From contig JADCRB010000016.1 of NCBI GenBank assembly GCA_021464245.1, positions 2,539,138 to 2,603,137 of the forward strand: a DNA stretch of 64,000 nucleotides. Reading direction: 5' to 3'. Of the stretch, positions 1 to 11,345 are shown piece by piece (within the stretch, counting starts at the first letter, position 1; every line of letters begins with the position of its first letter). The position numbers and the translations under genes were made by a program. The notes beneath the pieces were generated by a model, which did not search any database, was not told the DNA's origin, and saw only the letters and a list, made by a program, of their open reading frames with translations. This DNA is from Carallia brachiata (taxonomy: Eukaryota > Streptophyta > Magnoliopsida > Malpighiales > Rhizophoraceae).

Positions 1-114
1 GCTGGTTGCCTCTTCAAGCTATAATAACACTCCTTTGTAAGTTGCTGCCCTTTCTTTTGATTAGTTAAGCAAGCAACAATTTGTCCAGGAAACTCAAGTA
101 CAATTTCACATACT

Positions 115-1174
115 CTACAATACTATATAATCTCCATTGATGACTTCTTCAATTGACTTTCTTATTACTTTCACCAGTGAAGGCAGTTCGATATCTGCAT
201 CATCTGATGTTGGATCACAATACGGAAACTCCAGAATATGTTCCCAATAGCATAATCCGGCAACGGTGGTTTGATCCTTGGTCGAACATTAACCAAAATA
301 TTTACGGCTGATGGACCGTGGCTGTGGCCAGATAATACTGCAGAGGCTTTCAGGCAAGATTTCCAGATGAGCCCCACAATCGATTCGGTTCGGCTTGGAT
401 TAGGAACTTGTTTACTTCTTGCTTTGTCTTTCAGGGTAAGTATTGCTGCTGCATCTAACACAAACCTCCTCGTACTGGCCTTCCTAACTGTTTCTGTATC
501 TACGGCTGTTGTCTTCCATTCTGGATACTCACGTAACAGGCTTTCATTTAAAGGAAAGAGAGATGCTGCCATGTCATGTGCGTAGGCTAATTGGTTGTTG
601 TCAATATTATTTCTGCTAGCTATGGCAGAAGCAGCAGCGGCAGCAGCAGCAGCCCATTGTTTGAGAAACGCTGCCATGGTGTACGCATCGATTGTCGTGT
701 TATGAACACAGACACCTAGCGCAATCCCACCACAAGCAAATACATTAGCCTTAATAGCTATTTGGAATGATTCTTCCACTGGTTGCTCGGAAAGGAACGA
801 CAATGGAAGGAAACTGGGAAGTAATAATTCGATTTTTGGCTGTTTCAAAAACTCAAGCATCTGGACATTTACGTGGGATTCCAGGTACAAAACTCCCTCG
901 TCGTTGCAAACAACGGACCTGCAATTTTGAATCCTTCCAGCTAATGGGTAAAATTGGGTTAGTGTTTTTGACAGTGAATGCTTTAGAACAGCCAGTCTAT
1001 CCTCAGCTTTTGGATGGCTGCCATCTCTCATGGGGTAAAAGGACACTAAGGGGGCAAGTAGACTGTCGCAGCAAACCGGTCTAGAAGGGAGAGCTTGAAT
1101 GTCTTTAGGTGATGGGGTGTTGGTGAAGATGGTTTGATAATACTTCTTGAAGTTTCTTTAACTTGAAGCGACAT
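115..1174 (-). pseudogene. BAHD acyltransferase pseudogene (vinorine synthase-like clade), C-terminus not seen
   Basis: BAHD enzymes transfer acyl groups from acyl-CoA to alcohols or amines in the cytosol. Reading from an ATG at 1174, the N-terminus has the family's KPSSPTP and FKLSLLD motifs. The frame then breaks in a five-base G run (C on the coding strand) at 1050-1054 and resumes as LVSFYPM. The middle carries FYPLAGR, a low-complexity alanine run after KQW, and GNIFW. The frame breaks again near 222-235, continues as DDADIELPSLVK and stops at 115-117. The usual HxxxD catalytic motif is not intact: the site reads CVHNTTIDAYT, so the Asp aligns but Asn occupies the His column and the His sits one residue early. 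The DFGWG motif, expected about 70 residues further on, is not seen. About 350 codons are visible against 420-450 normally. The family is secure; the substrate cannot be inferred. Confidence 0.85.
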
Positions 1175-1342
1175 GATGATTCTTGTTCGCAAAAATTCTT
1201 AATTAAATAGGAAAATAAAGTATATGCCTGAGAAAAAAAATTGTCAAAGAAGCGTGTGTACTACAACAATTTTGGAATGCAGATTTTCCTCTGGATATGT
1301 AACCACACTCAATTAAATAAAGAGTATACACATATATTCTTG
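1175..1342. other. Intergenic, 5' flank of the BAHD pseudogene
   Basis: AT-rich sequence with no recognisable gene. It ends in the left 10-bp duplication (1333-1342) that flanks the MITE starting at 1343. Confidence 0.5.
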
Positions 1343-1810
1343 GGGATGCTAATATTTTTAATTTTAAATTTTTAAATTTTTATATGTTTGAATTCTAAAT
1401 TTTTTTGACATTTCATTTAAATTCTAAATTTTTTGATTTTCTACCAAATCAGTTCTTATGTTTCCAAAAGTACAAAAGATTATTTGAAGAAAGATTAAAT
1501 ATATGAATTGAATGTCTTTTCTATCAAAAATATGCATGTTACCTATTTAATTTGTATATTTACTGATTAAAAAAAATATTTAATTTGTATATTTTGTTGA
1601 TAAAAAAATATTTAATTAATGTATTTAACCTTTTTTAAATAATTTTTATTAAGTTAAACTCATTTATTAATCAATTGATAATTTTTTGTAATTTAAAGGA
1701 CTGATGTAGTATGAAATCAAAATGTTTAGGACTCAAATGAAATGTCAAAAAGGTTTAGAACTCAAACGTAAAAAAATTTAAAAATTTAGGACAAAAAATA
1801 TTGATATCCC
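1343..1810. mobile_element. MITE with long TIRs and 10-bp target duplication (Mutator-like)
   Basis: A 468-bp segment whose two ends (about 1343-1465 and 1690-1810) are imperfect inverted repeats of roughly 120 bp. Both begin GGGAT and share the block TTTTTGACATTTCATTT. It is flanked by identical TATATTCTTG at 1333-1342 and 1811-1820. A 9-11 bp target duplication with long TIRs is the pattern of Mutator-like elements. There is no coding capacity, so it is non-autonomous. Confidence 0.75.
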
Positions 1811-1820
1811 TATATTCTTG

Positions 1821-3619
1821 CGGTTTTGTTTCAAGATTTGTCTTAAATGAAACGATGACTGTTATTTTTAAAATTGTGATTAATATTTTTAAAATGTAAA
1901 AATAATAAAAATTTTAAACATATCAATTTTTATTTCAAAAATAACAGCCACCGTATTATTCAGAACAAAAACTATTGGGATATCAACTTTTTCACTTAAA
2001 TAAAACATAGATTTGAAGGGACATAAATTTCAATGTTGCCAACCAAATAGCTTAGATTCACAGGTGGAGATTACTAAAAAAAATTATCACTTGGTAGGTA
2101 TAAGACATTTTAACTAACAATGGATTATACAAGCTACTGTGTCCAAAATACATATACTCACAGTGTAAATATCTTGGTAGACCCAATTTCTCTGAGACGC
2201 TTGTTCTCACCCTCAAACTTACGATGGATATTAACTCACTTGACGCCCATGCAAGTTCAATGCTCAAAAAGCATTACTTCTTAAGGAAAATGTTTATGGG
2301 TAGACACTGATCTCCACACTGCCTCTACACGCACGTAATTTTTGTAATTATAAATATATTTTGTACAATTATAACGATAAAAAGTAATACAAAAATTATT
2401 ACTACTTTTTTAATTTTATATTTTTTAATTACAGTTATATAAAAAATATTCGTAATTACACAAACTGAATTTATGTAGATATAATAAAAAAACTCAATCT
2501 GTCCATACAATAAAACCCTACTTCTTATTTATAGCTGCAAGGTACGACCAAGTGAACAGTTGGCCGGCCGCTGAATTTGTCGATAAAGCTCCAAAAAAGA
2601 TAATTTCCTTTTGTTAAAGAGCATGATTTTACAGCCCAATACTTTTTGTCTGAGATTTTGTTTACAAACTAACAAACTTATAATTTTTAATAACAATATA
2701 TTTTATATAATAGAAAATAAAGTGATAAAATTTTTATTATTTAAAATATAAATATTTTTACTTTCCATACATCTATTGGGCCAAAAGAGTCTTGGACTCC
2801 ATACTTTTTTCCTTTGATGAATCTCACGGTATCACATCCGTAAAAGGACAAAAGAGACGGAAAATTTGTTGAATTTTTACCATATATTTTTTTGAGATAC
2901 CATTTAAGACATTAACGGATTGGTAAAATTTCATTGTAAAACCTCTTATTCGGAAGCGTCCTAGAAGACAGTTCATATATATTGCACTATTACAATCGTT
3001 AGTGGCACGTTTAAGTTTTCTTTTCTTTTTTTTTTTTTCTAATGTACGATCACAATTTATTATAAAAATCACCAATGTTAGATAATAATCCAACGTAAAA
3101 GGACAGCTAAAACACATCAAATCCACTGTGTCCCACAATAACTATCTGAATGGTAAAAAAAACCCTATCAGTCTCATTCACCACCAAGGAAAAGTTACTA
3201 ACAAAAATAGAATTCAAATCCAAGTTTCTTCAAATTTTTTGTTACCATTTACTATAAAATACTAAACAAATAATTTTTTAATATATATTTGCTCCCCTTA
3301 TTCTAATTCTTAGATTCGCCAATAAAGCCAAGATAGTTGAGGCGTCGTTATAGCTACAGCTAATATGACCAAGAGATTCTTTATCATAAAAACAATTTAT
3401 TTGAGAATTTTTAATTTAACTTGGCTATTTAAATGAATATAATTTATTTATTATTTTACATCAGATAATAAGTGAAGTTTATTAATTATAAAAAATCAAA
3501 AAAATAAATTTATGTTTTATAATATTATAAGTGAATTATAGTCCGACAAAAAGTAAGTAAAATTAGCAAATCTTTATTGAGTAATAACACCTTATAACTA
3601 ATTCCTCCATCACTGACTT
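1821..3619. other. Intergenic, AT-rich; one MITE-like remnant
   Basis: No gene seen. Around 2330-2515 the sequence resembles the 192-bp TTGCA-rich MITE family seen intact at 10801 and 43489. The rest is AT-rich with short homopolymers. Short open frames here show no recognisable domain or codon pattern. Confidence 0.4.
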
Positions 3620-3812
3620 ATGATAAAAGCTTTATGTGCTAACTCGTTTGGTTGAAGCCTGAAAATACGAATAAACTATTGAACAGCTTTGTGTGTGTAC
3701 GTATGCGCGATGTATGTGATAGAGAAAGAAATCGTGGTCTACCTATAAGGATCTTGCCATCTTTAAGCCTGCGGATGCCCCCAAGATGCTATGTGTAATA
3801 TACATATATATA
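3620..3812 (-). repeat. Unclassified ~190-bp repeat, copy 1 (inverted)
   Basis: Read on the minus strand, this matches the copies at 12680, 13585 and 14461. It has a core CATCTTGGGGGCATCCGC, then a block ending GGCAAGATCC, a CT-rich stretch (TTTCTTTCTCTATCAC), an ACACACAC tract, AAGCTGTT, and a tail TTATCATAAG. The core contains a short potential hairpin (ATCTTG...CAAGAT). No coding frame is conserved between copies. It may be a SINE- or MITE-like element or a duplicated untranslated region. Confidence 0.6.
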
Positions 3813-4370
3813 ACTCTAAACAGTACATAAACAGTCATCTGCTGAACCGATAAGGTTTAAAAAACATGAAAGGTCAAACGAATTAATCAATAAAATAATT
3901 TAGATATAATAATAAAAAAAAATTGAGTTGATAAAGGAGATAATCTTTACTTAAGTTCTAAAATTTTGTGAATTTTTATAATGGAGTCCTAATATTTTCT
4001 ACTTTATCCAATTGAGTTCTATATCTTTCAGATTTTTTTACAATCGAGTTATTTCATCAGTTTGATTGTTAAAAACATATTTCACCTGAGGAATCTAAAA
4101 GGTATTTAAACAGTCAAAAGTCAGTCATTAGTTTGTCAAGGTTCGACGGCTGCAATTAGTGATCATTTTTTGCATCAAACCGATTAATTAATTAGATTTG
4201 ATATGTTTCTTTCTATCTATTGTTATCTAGTGGTTGGAGGAACATTATGCTTTTTCCTTTCCTTATTTTATTATTCCTGTATCATTAATTACTCTATAGG
4301 AATAGCTTTTCTCAATCTCATAAACCTGATATCTTATTAGAAACTGAGAGCTCGAAATGTCCTCTAAGGG
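3813..4370. other. Intergenic
   Basis: No gene seen. The stretch near 3950-4090 has the phrasing of AT-rich MITE termini (TTAAGTTCTAAAATTTTGTG and similar), also loosely present near 24240-24400, but neither ends nor target duplications could be fixed. Confidence 0.3.
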
Positions 4371-4556
4371 ACGGAGGAGAAACTTTATTCTACTTCATAT
4401 GTCTACTTCATGATGATCTGAGTTTAATTTCTGTTGCTACAAGAACTGTTCCTTGGTGTAAAAAAAAAAAATGCTTTTAGGTGTGGAAAAGTGGTTCAAG
4501 ACGAATATGTTTGTCAAGATACACATGTTTGTTCCAAGTACAGAGGTTGTAAGAAG
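4371..4556 (+). pseudogene. Inverted P450 fragment (end of intron 1 plus start of exon 2)
   Basis: On the plus strand this matches the minus-strand P450 gene from about 8751 down to about 8565. It includes the last ~100 nt of intron 1 (ATTCTACTTCATATGTCTAC and onward), the AG acceptor and the first ~75 nt of exon 2. An extra A breaks the frame near GTGTGGAAAAGTGG. The copy stops abruptly after AGAAGG and joins the promoter-like repeat at 4557. It lies about 450 bp past the 3' end of the intact gene, in opposite orientation. Confidence 0.75.
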
Positions 4557-4672
4557 GAAATCCGGATTACGCAAATTATATCCCTCGGACGGGGCATTTA
4601 ACTCAAGTTCTAAGTCTAAATGAGACAAAATTCCGGGCTACGAAAATGAGTCCGGGGCATTTTAACACTAAG
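4557..4672. repeat. Copy of the P450 5'-flanking sequence
   Basis: Similar, in the same plus-strand orientation, to 10435-10540 just upstream of the intact P450. Both share CCGGA..ACGCAAAT, a CGG/GGGG.ATTTAAC block and AATGAGACAAAATTC. Joined to an inverted exon 2 fragment, it shows that the unit was rearranged rather than simply duplicated. Confidence 0.6.
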
Positions 4673-5001
4673 TAAATTACAATCACAAATGTTGTTACTC
4701 AACAATCTCAACCCATTGAGGCTGATACTCAACAAAGATAACAATCTGATTCAATCTGCAATCAGAAACAACAATTAACGATAACAAATAGTAACAACAG
4801 TATTAGAATAGCTGAACTAAACACACTCTAAACGTCTAGCCACACTGATTCATAAAAAGTCCCAGCCACACATTGCCTTCTTTTATGGCTGCTTTTATAA
4901 CCTCAACACTCTTGAAGCCCTGACTTGAAGGATTGATGCTTATTAATTTTCAAAACAAACCTTAAAGCCAAAATAAGGGGCAGACGTTGGATTGTGTTTC
5001 A

Positions 5002-8000
5002 TCAGTTCAAAGGCTTCAAAGTTATGGGATAACCACTTCTCAGCCTTGGTATAAGTGCCTTCTTTTCTAGGCTCGGATCCATATCATCAACCGTCCACCT
5101 ATCCAACAAGAGCAAAGTGAAACAATAAAGAGAACCCTTATATATGATTCTCAAATTGAAAATATCACAAAATTTATTGAGCCTACATGTGGACTTGCAA
5201 AAGCGACGCTCCCAGTAAGTTTCTTGCCTTCTTTCTTGAGAAGAATAACACTATTATAAATAGACATATTTTCTATAAAAAATAAACAAATTGTTACAGT
5301 ATGGTCACCCGAATCTTGTTTAGTCTGATCCAAAGAGTTTGCGGTGTGATATAATATAGATTTATTTTTTGATAATCTATGGTGGAAACCCGTAGCCCAC
5401 CACTGATTCCGTAGGAGGGTAAGGAGGCTTCGCCCCTATGAGTATATAGTTCTTTTCAATTAAGGTTTGTAAGTTTTTATTCTGTTGCTGTGCCTTAGAC
5501 TTTCTATTGTACTCTTCTAAGAGTTAGTGGATTCTCTCCTCTCTGCTTGTGGTTTTCCTCAATTTGGGATTTTCCATATAAAATTCTGCGTGTTCTTGTT
5601 TTTGTTCCTATTTGTCTATCAAGTTATTTTTCTTAACATAAACAAATAAATAAAACACGATGTTGATGTACTAAATAGTTAATGTTGATTAGGCACCAAC
5701 CTGTATCGACTGGTCAATCGGTGTAGAAACACCAACATCATCGTTTTGGCCATGTTCACTCCAATGCATGTCCTTGGTCCCGCCCCAAAAGGTATAAAAC
5801 TGTAAGGCTTTTGCATTTCCTGGACACATAAAGCATGTGTTTGTTTTTTTTCAATTTCAATTATCATATATATATAAAATACTGAACAGCCAGTTAGGAT
5901 AAATAAGGAAGACGATTTACGTCGAATCTTGAAGGGTTGAATTGCAGAGGATCCATGTACATGTCTGGGTCGTAGTGTACGCAAGTTGCATCAACATTCA
6001 CGTGCCAACCTTTCTTTATCTCGAAACCTATACAGTACATATCAAAATTTTTTTTTAAAAAAATATCGTGCACAAAATCATTTTTATTTTAACGATAAAA
6101 GCAAGAATATTGGCTATTATTTAGAATGCAGAGAAAACTTGCCGTCAATTGTGCAATCATTCACTGCAACACGAGGAAACCATAAGACGACATTCGCCAT
6201 TCTCAATGTTTCTTTGACAACCTGATGAAGAGGCCATCAAAGTATTACGTCAAGGTCGATCAATTCCTCCTTTGTTACTGGAAATATTTACGCTTAAAAG
6301 ATAAAAAGATGGCGCCATGTGCGAATTGTCTGACCTTTAAGCCATAGGACATGGGCTTAATATCTTCCAGAGTAAGTAATTCTCCATCTTCTTTGTTGTT
6401 TGCTATGGACAATTGTTCTTCCTGTGGATCCATATATATAATTATTATAGATGTGTAAGTTGTAGAGCAACTGAGAAGAGAATGTCCTGTTGTCAAGAAA
6501 CCATTCATATCAAGTATAAGTTGTTAAGTAAATTTCAACAATATATCAGATATCAAACTTCAATACCTACAATGCAAGATATTTTGTTTATTAGGAACTA
6601 TTCTTTATATAAAGGGAAACCTGGGTGTAACAGAAAGGTTATTTTATTGTAATTTGATGGTCATGAGTTCGTATACTATATATTAATGCTTCTCAACCCT
6701 ACACATGTGAGAATTTTATGCATTATAGTAAAACGGAAAAGGTTGTTGAATTGAGTGGGATAGATCAAGTTAAGTATTATACACATGTTCATAATCTGTT
6801 GCATATCAACCTTAATTTTAAATTTGAGAAGTTTTCATTTTTTTTTTATAATTTATGAAGTGCAAAATTATTAAGATTGATATGTAATAGACTTATAAAT
6901 AATATACACAACAGTTAATTCATCTCTCTATATCTAGGTAACTATTCCCATAGTAAAAGTGTTCTTTTTTATTCCAGCTTTTATGCTAAATTAAGGCTTT
7001 AGCAAGTCCAGCCAATCTCACCCTGAGTCTTTCCAGGACTTCTCTGTTCTCATCTAAGAACTTGACACTCCACATCATGGCAGCTGAAGTGGTAGTCTGC
7101 CCGGAAACCATAAACGTCACCAGATTATCCATGACCTCAATATCGTCGAGATTTTCATCAGACGGGTACGAATCTCTCTGCAACATGGCCTGCAAGAAGT
7201 CATCGTGCGACTCCAGGCCGCGCCGTCTTTTTTCAATGATCTTTCTGAAAGTTTCCATGAGCCTTTGACGCGCCTGTTCGCAGTGTGAGCTTCACTTAAA
7301 CATGCCTAAACGAATGAAGACCAAAATTTAGCAGATCTACTGACTTGGGGTTTGAGTTGAGTCTCACCTTTATGCCTCTATAATATCTGGTGCCAGGGAT
7401 CATGACAGGAAAGGACAACATGGCATCCGAAATTGTAGTGACTTCTTTTTCTATCTCTCGTATCAGGGCATCGTCTGAGATACTCAGTAGCATGTTGCAT
7501 GTTGCATTAAATGTCATCTACAAACACGCAATATCTTGATCACTTTCTTTGGCCATAAATGGTGTACATAGGAATCCTTGAAGGCTTTTTTGGTTTATTG
7601 GTGCCGTGTTTTAATCTCTGATTGCTGGGATCAGAGTCCAACAAGCTCTACTACGCAACCATGTGGTCAATTGCAATTCTTTGAAGATGTTAAATTCATA
7701 GAGCCTCATAATTAAGCACCTAAAACATTATAAGCTATTTTATGTCTTTATATTTTAATGACATGAGATCCTCTACTCGTGCATAACACGGTGCCAATAT
7801 GTGCTAGGTTCAATTAGCACGTAGTATAATAAAATTAAACTGAATAGGTCAAATCATGTAGTAGGGTGTATTAGCACTAGGTAAAACTAATTAAAGTTAA
7901 AGTAACAATACATGTCTATCTTCGGTGTGATTCTAATAGTTTTTCCAACAAAATTAAAAGCTGTTGTTCTTATTGCAAATGTTTTTAGTTTTTTTACATA

Positions 8001-10383
8001 GATTTGTTGCATCCAACACACTAATTAGCATACAAACATTTTTTTTAAAACTAAATATATAAAAAAAGTGCCTAACTGAGTACTGAGTGCAAACAAGATA
8101 TGAACTAATCTTTAATATCAAATAACACTTTGGATACTCATATTCTCTTGTAAGTTATGTTAGATCCTTATGTTTTCTCAAAAAAAAAAAAAAAAAAGTT
8201 AGATCCTTATGCTTTAGTGATAAGAAGAATTTATACTTTTATCAAAGGTTTTTAATCAACTGGAAAAATGGTTACATGAAAGGAAAAAGAAAAAAAAAAG
8301 AACAAACGTCACTTAATTGTTACCTTCATGCAGAAATCAAGCACTTTAAAGCTTTTTCCACTTTGTGCTAATTCCCCGAGCCTTCGGGACAGCATTAGAT
8401 CGAACTTGGGAACGAACTTTTGTAAGGAATTCATAGAGAAAGGATCAGAGCAGAGGCGCCTGATCCTTTTATGGATCTCATGGGGTGCACAGAACAAACT
8501 CGTCTTTCCAATGTTATCTGCCATGGATTTGATGTAGCCTTTGTTGAAATCCACAAAGTCAGTTGAGTAGACCCTTCTTACACCCTCTGCCGTTGGGACA
8601 AACACGTGTGTCTTGCCAAACATCCTCGTCTTGAACCACTTCCCATACCTAACAACATATTTTTTCCCCCACCAATTAGCAGTTCTTGTAGCCACAGAAA
8701 TTAAACTCGATTATCATGAAGTAGATATGGAGTAGAATAAAATTTCTCGTCACCTCTCTACACTTTAATAGTCAAAATTTGAATCTAGATAAAATTGAGG
8801 GTTGGCTAATATTATCTGCTTTTTTTTTTTTTTTTTTTTTGGATTTTAGGATTAATATTCCGACCAATGGTACTTCTTATGAGTATTGCCCTTTGATACT
8901 AGATGCAATTACGAGACCATTTAAGAAATAAAGTTATACTTTAACTAATAATTTAAATTTTTAACGTGACAGTAAACACTTGGTCTTAATAATTAGTATT
9001 AAAGTAACAAATGACGTTTGGTTTTTTTTTTTTTTAAGGGCCGATGTCACTGATGCATTATCAGTTGATTGAAAAAGTACAGTAGAATTATCATAAAAAA
9101 AAACTAATTTGATCAACAACTGATAATGCTGTAATTACAAAATTACTCTTTGCGGTGCAACGTAGGTAGAAGACCTAGCGGCATTGTGCGCAAAAGTGAG
9201 AAAATCATAGGTGACAGGAAAAAGTGTACTGTATACAGACGGAGGGCCCACCAAGAAACAAGATCACATTTCTTTGAATAAAAAGTTATTATTTCTTATT
9301 TTTGCCGAAAAAAAGAAAAAAATAACAAATGATAATTTATTAATTTTATATGCCCCTAATGTGAACGTGACATATCCATTTTTTCGTTCATGGATTATTT
9401 TTTCAAATACAGTAATCAATATGGTAAAATTAACATTTTTACTGTATATATTTATAGTTGATCGTCAACTTACACAAAAATATAATTTCTAAAATAATAA
9501 TTTAATAATTTAATTAATAATAATTAATATTAATTTTATCAAATAATATAATATAATTTTATTTATCAATAATAATTATAAATAAAATTAATTAATAACA
9601 ACAATTAGTAACAACCTACAACAATAATTAACAACAGCTAACTAAATATCACACTAATAAATTGATCGGAAAAAATAAGTGGACGACGGGAAATGTGTAC
9701 GGAGAACGTCGGGAGGGTGGGGTTCATATATTCAAAAAATGATCCATTACATGACAAAACAATTTTTCTCTATTATATCTAGATGTATTTTTTTTTTTAC
9801 AACCACAAATATTTTTTATGCAACCATATAGAAAAAATGTTCAACGAAAAAATAATAATATTTTTTGAATTACTTTTTATCGATTTAGTTGCACAAAACA
9901 CGTTTTTATTTACACAAAAACAATTTCGTATAGAAACAGTAGGAAAAAATTATTTGACCATAAACTTTTTCCCTTAAAAAAATATTTTGCCCCATGTTTC
10001 ACAGGTCCACAGGCACAACAAAAAAAAAAAAAAATCTTCCGTCGGCTTCGGGGGTTGAAATCCCGTCCACCTAACAGCTCTCTAAATTGATGGAGAGATG
10101 CAGAAGAATATATAATCACTAACCGTAGTCGGCGAACCCTGACAAACTCGTAGCTGCCCTTTGTGCTGCCAGAAGCTGAAAGGAAAGAAAGGGCTTCGCC
10201 TATGAAAGGTAACCCCAGGTGGCCGGGGATTTGTTCGCTGCTACCGCATGTGTTTCTTCTTCTCCAAGCTTTTGAGGCCAAAAATGTTATCAGCACTGAG
10301 AGCAAAGCAACCCCAATAAGACCGTAGTTTTCCTGTACAAGGAACATCAGGCCTTCCTCAGACACGTTCGCCGCCGGCACCAT
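5002..10383 (-). CDS. Cytochrome P450, CYP85 clan (CYP716/728/733-like), complete, nine exons
   Basis: A haem-thiolate mono-oxygenase, ER-anchored. Exons (-): 10124-10383, 8324-8648, 7368-7517, 7022-7273, 6335-6421, 6143-6221, 5921-6027, 5701-5819 and 5002-5098. They join in phase into 492 codons including the stop, giving 491 residues. Visible in order: an N-terminal hydrophobic anchor, PGHLGLPFIGE hinge, FPVMIPGTRYYRGIK, I-helix VSGQTTTSAAM, K-helix ETLR, FNPSRF, haem loop PFGAGPRTCIG with its Cys, and a C-terminus ending SGYPITLKPLN. The many-exon layout and motifs fit the CYP85 clan. From memory the I-helix is closer to CYP728/CYP733 than to CYP716, which is not certain. The ATG at 10383 is chosen because the upstream extension begins with TTG. 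Intron 6 (6028-6142) has a GC donor. Members oxidise isoprenoids (triterpenes, diterpenes, steroids); the substrate here is unknown. No stop or frameshift interrupts it. Confidence 0.93.
9744..9961. mobile_element. MITE-like insertion in intron 1 of the P450
   Basis: AT-rich segment with internal TTGCAC and ATGCAACC motifs and a right end ACCATAAA resembling the ~192-bp MITE family at 10801-10993 and 43489-43680. The left end is less certain. It lies wholly inside the 1475-nt first intron, so it need not affect the protein. Confidence 0.4.
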
Positions 10384-10540
10384 CAGATTGATTGCCTTGT
10401 TCAAACCCTTTTTTTATGGGCTTTTAAGGAATAGAAACCGGAGCACGCAAATCACATCCCCCGGCCGGGGTATTTAACATAAGTGTGTGGGTCTCAATGA
10501 GACAAAATTCGGCCGATAATTTCGAGACATTTTATGTTGG
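10384..10540 (-). promoter_or_regulatory. Probable 5' UTR/promoter of the CYP85-clan P450
   Basis: Immediately upstream of the start codon. A TTAAATA box lies at about 10468-10474 (minus strand), some 85-90 nt before the ATG. It is next to a CCGGCCGGGG block that contrasts with the AT-rich surroundings. The same block recurs at 4557-4672. Assignment as a promoter rests on position only. Confidence 0.35.
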
Positions 10541-10800
10541 AGGTATCGTTTTTGAATATGACTGGGAACTATGAGTACGTTAAATGGATACAATATTTTT
10601 TTGCCGGAGTATTTTGACTTTTGAATGCAGCGCAAGAGTAACATTTGGTGGTGATAAATAAATAATAATTAGTAATTATATATTTTCATTTCATAATTTT
10701 GATAATTTATCAATTTTTTTTTCTTTATTAATGTAATCATCAAACAGTTTACATTACTTTATAACTAATTTAAAGATATTTAAGTGAGGGAAACCGATAC
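10541..10800. other. Intergenic, P450 upstream flank
   Basis: AT-rich sequence without a recognisable gene. It ends at the left terminus of the MITE beginning at 10801. Confidence 0.4.
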
Positions 10801-10993
10801 ATGACCATAGACAAATGACCAGAAAAAGAGTCCAGAATGAACCAAACTGCTATATTTATGTAACTGCATTAGTAAAATGTAATAAAATAAATTATCATTT
10901 TATTTTTATTAAAAAAGAGATCAATGTAATTAGACAAATAACCAAATTTATTGCATTTTTGGATACTTTTTCTAACAATTTGTCTTTGGCCAT
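10801..10993. mobile_element. ~193-bp MITE (TTGCA family)
   Basis: Ends are inverted repeats of about 38 bp: ATGACCATAGACAAAT on the left, and ATGGCCAAAGACAAAT on the complement of the right. The interior matches the 192-bp element at 43489-43680 (TGCATTAGTAAAATG versus TGCAATAATAAAATG). Same length and same terminal motif (ATGRCCAWA), so they are one family. No target duplication is obvious. Confidence 0.65.
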
Positions 10994-11301
10994 CAACCTT
11001 TTTCTTTAAGCGAAACTACCAAATTTTTTGTTTTCATAAAAGTTTTGTACATAAGGTCTCCACGATGCTACAGTGCACATAGGACAGATATATATCCTAG
11101 TCCATGTGGTTAATAGAATTTACAGGACTTTAGACTATTAAAAGGAACCTAATAAGTTTTTATTGTTAAAGAAAAATTGAATGAGATTGAAAAATTAAAA
11201 TCATGTGTACTTTTTTAATAAAAATTATTTTTTTCTTTTTCAGAAATCATCACATGAAAAGAATAACTAAAATTTTCTCTCAATTTCTCCAATATATATA
11301 G

Positions 11302-11345
11302 AGTTAGATAAACATAACATCTTGAGGGCATCCACTCTACAGTAT
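11302..11345 (+). repeat. Stub of the ~190-bp repeat (5' part only)
   Basis: Begins AGAGTTAGATAAACA and reads ATCTTGAGGGCATCC, matching the start of the copy at 12680. It is cut off at about 11345. A GGGCGTGTTCGGTGC sequence that looks like a hAT- or Harbinger-type terminus follows at 11352. Confidence 0.45.

Noticed and set aside
9211..9492. 93-residue open frame in P450 intron 1
   Set aside because: AT-rich, Lys/Phe/Ile-rich translation without domain; lies inside the intron of a well-supported gene.
10384..10404. Seven-residue N-terminal extension of the P450 starting at 10404
   Set aside because: The upstream codon is TTG, not ATG; the first ATG is at 10383.
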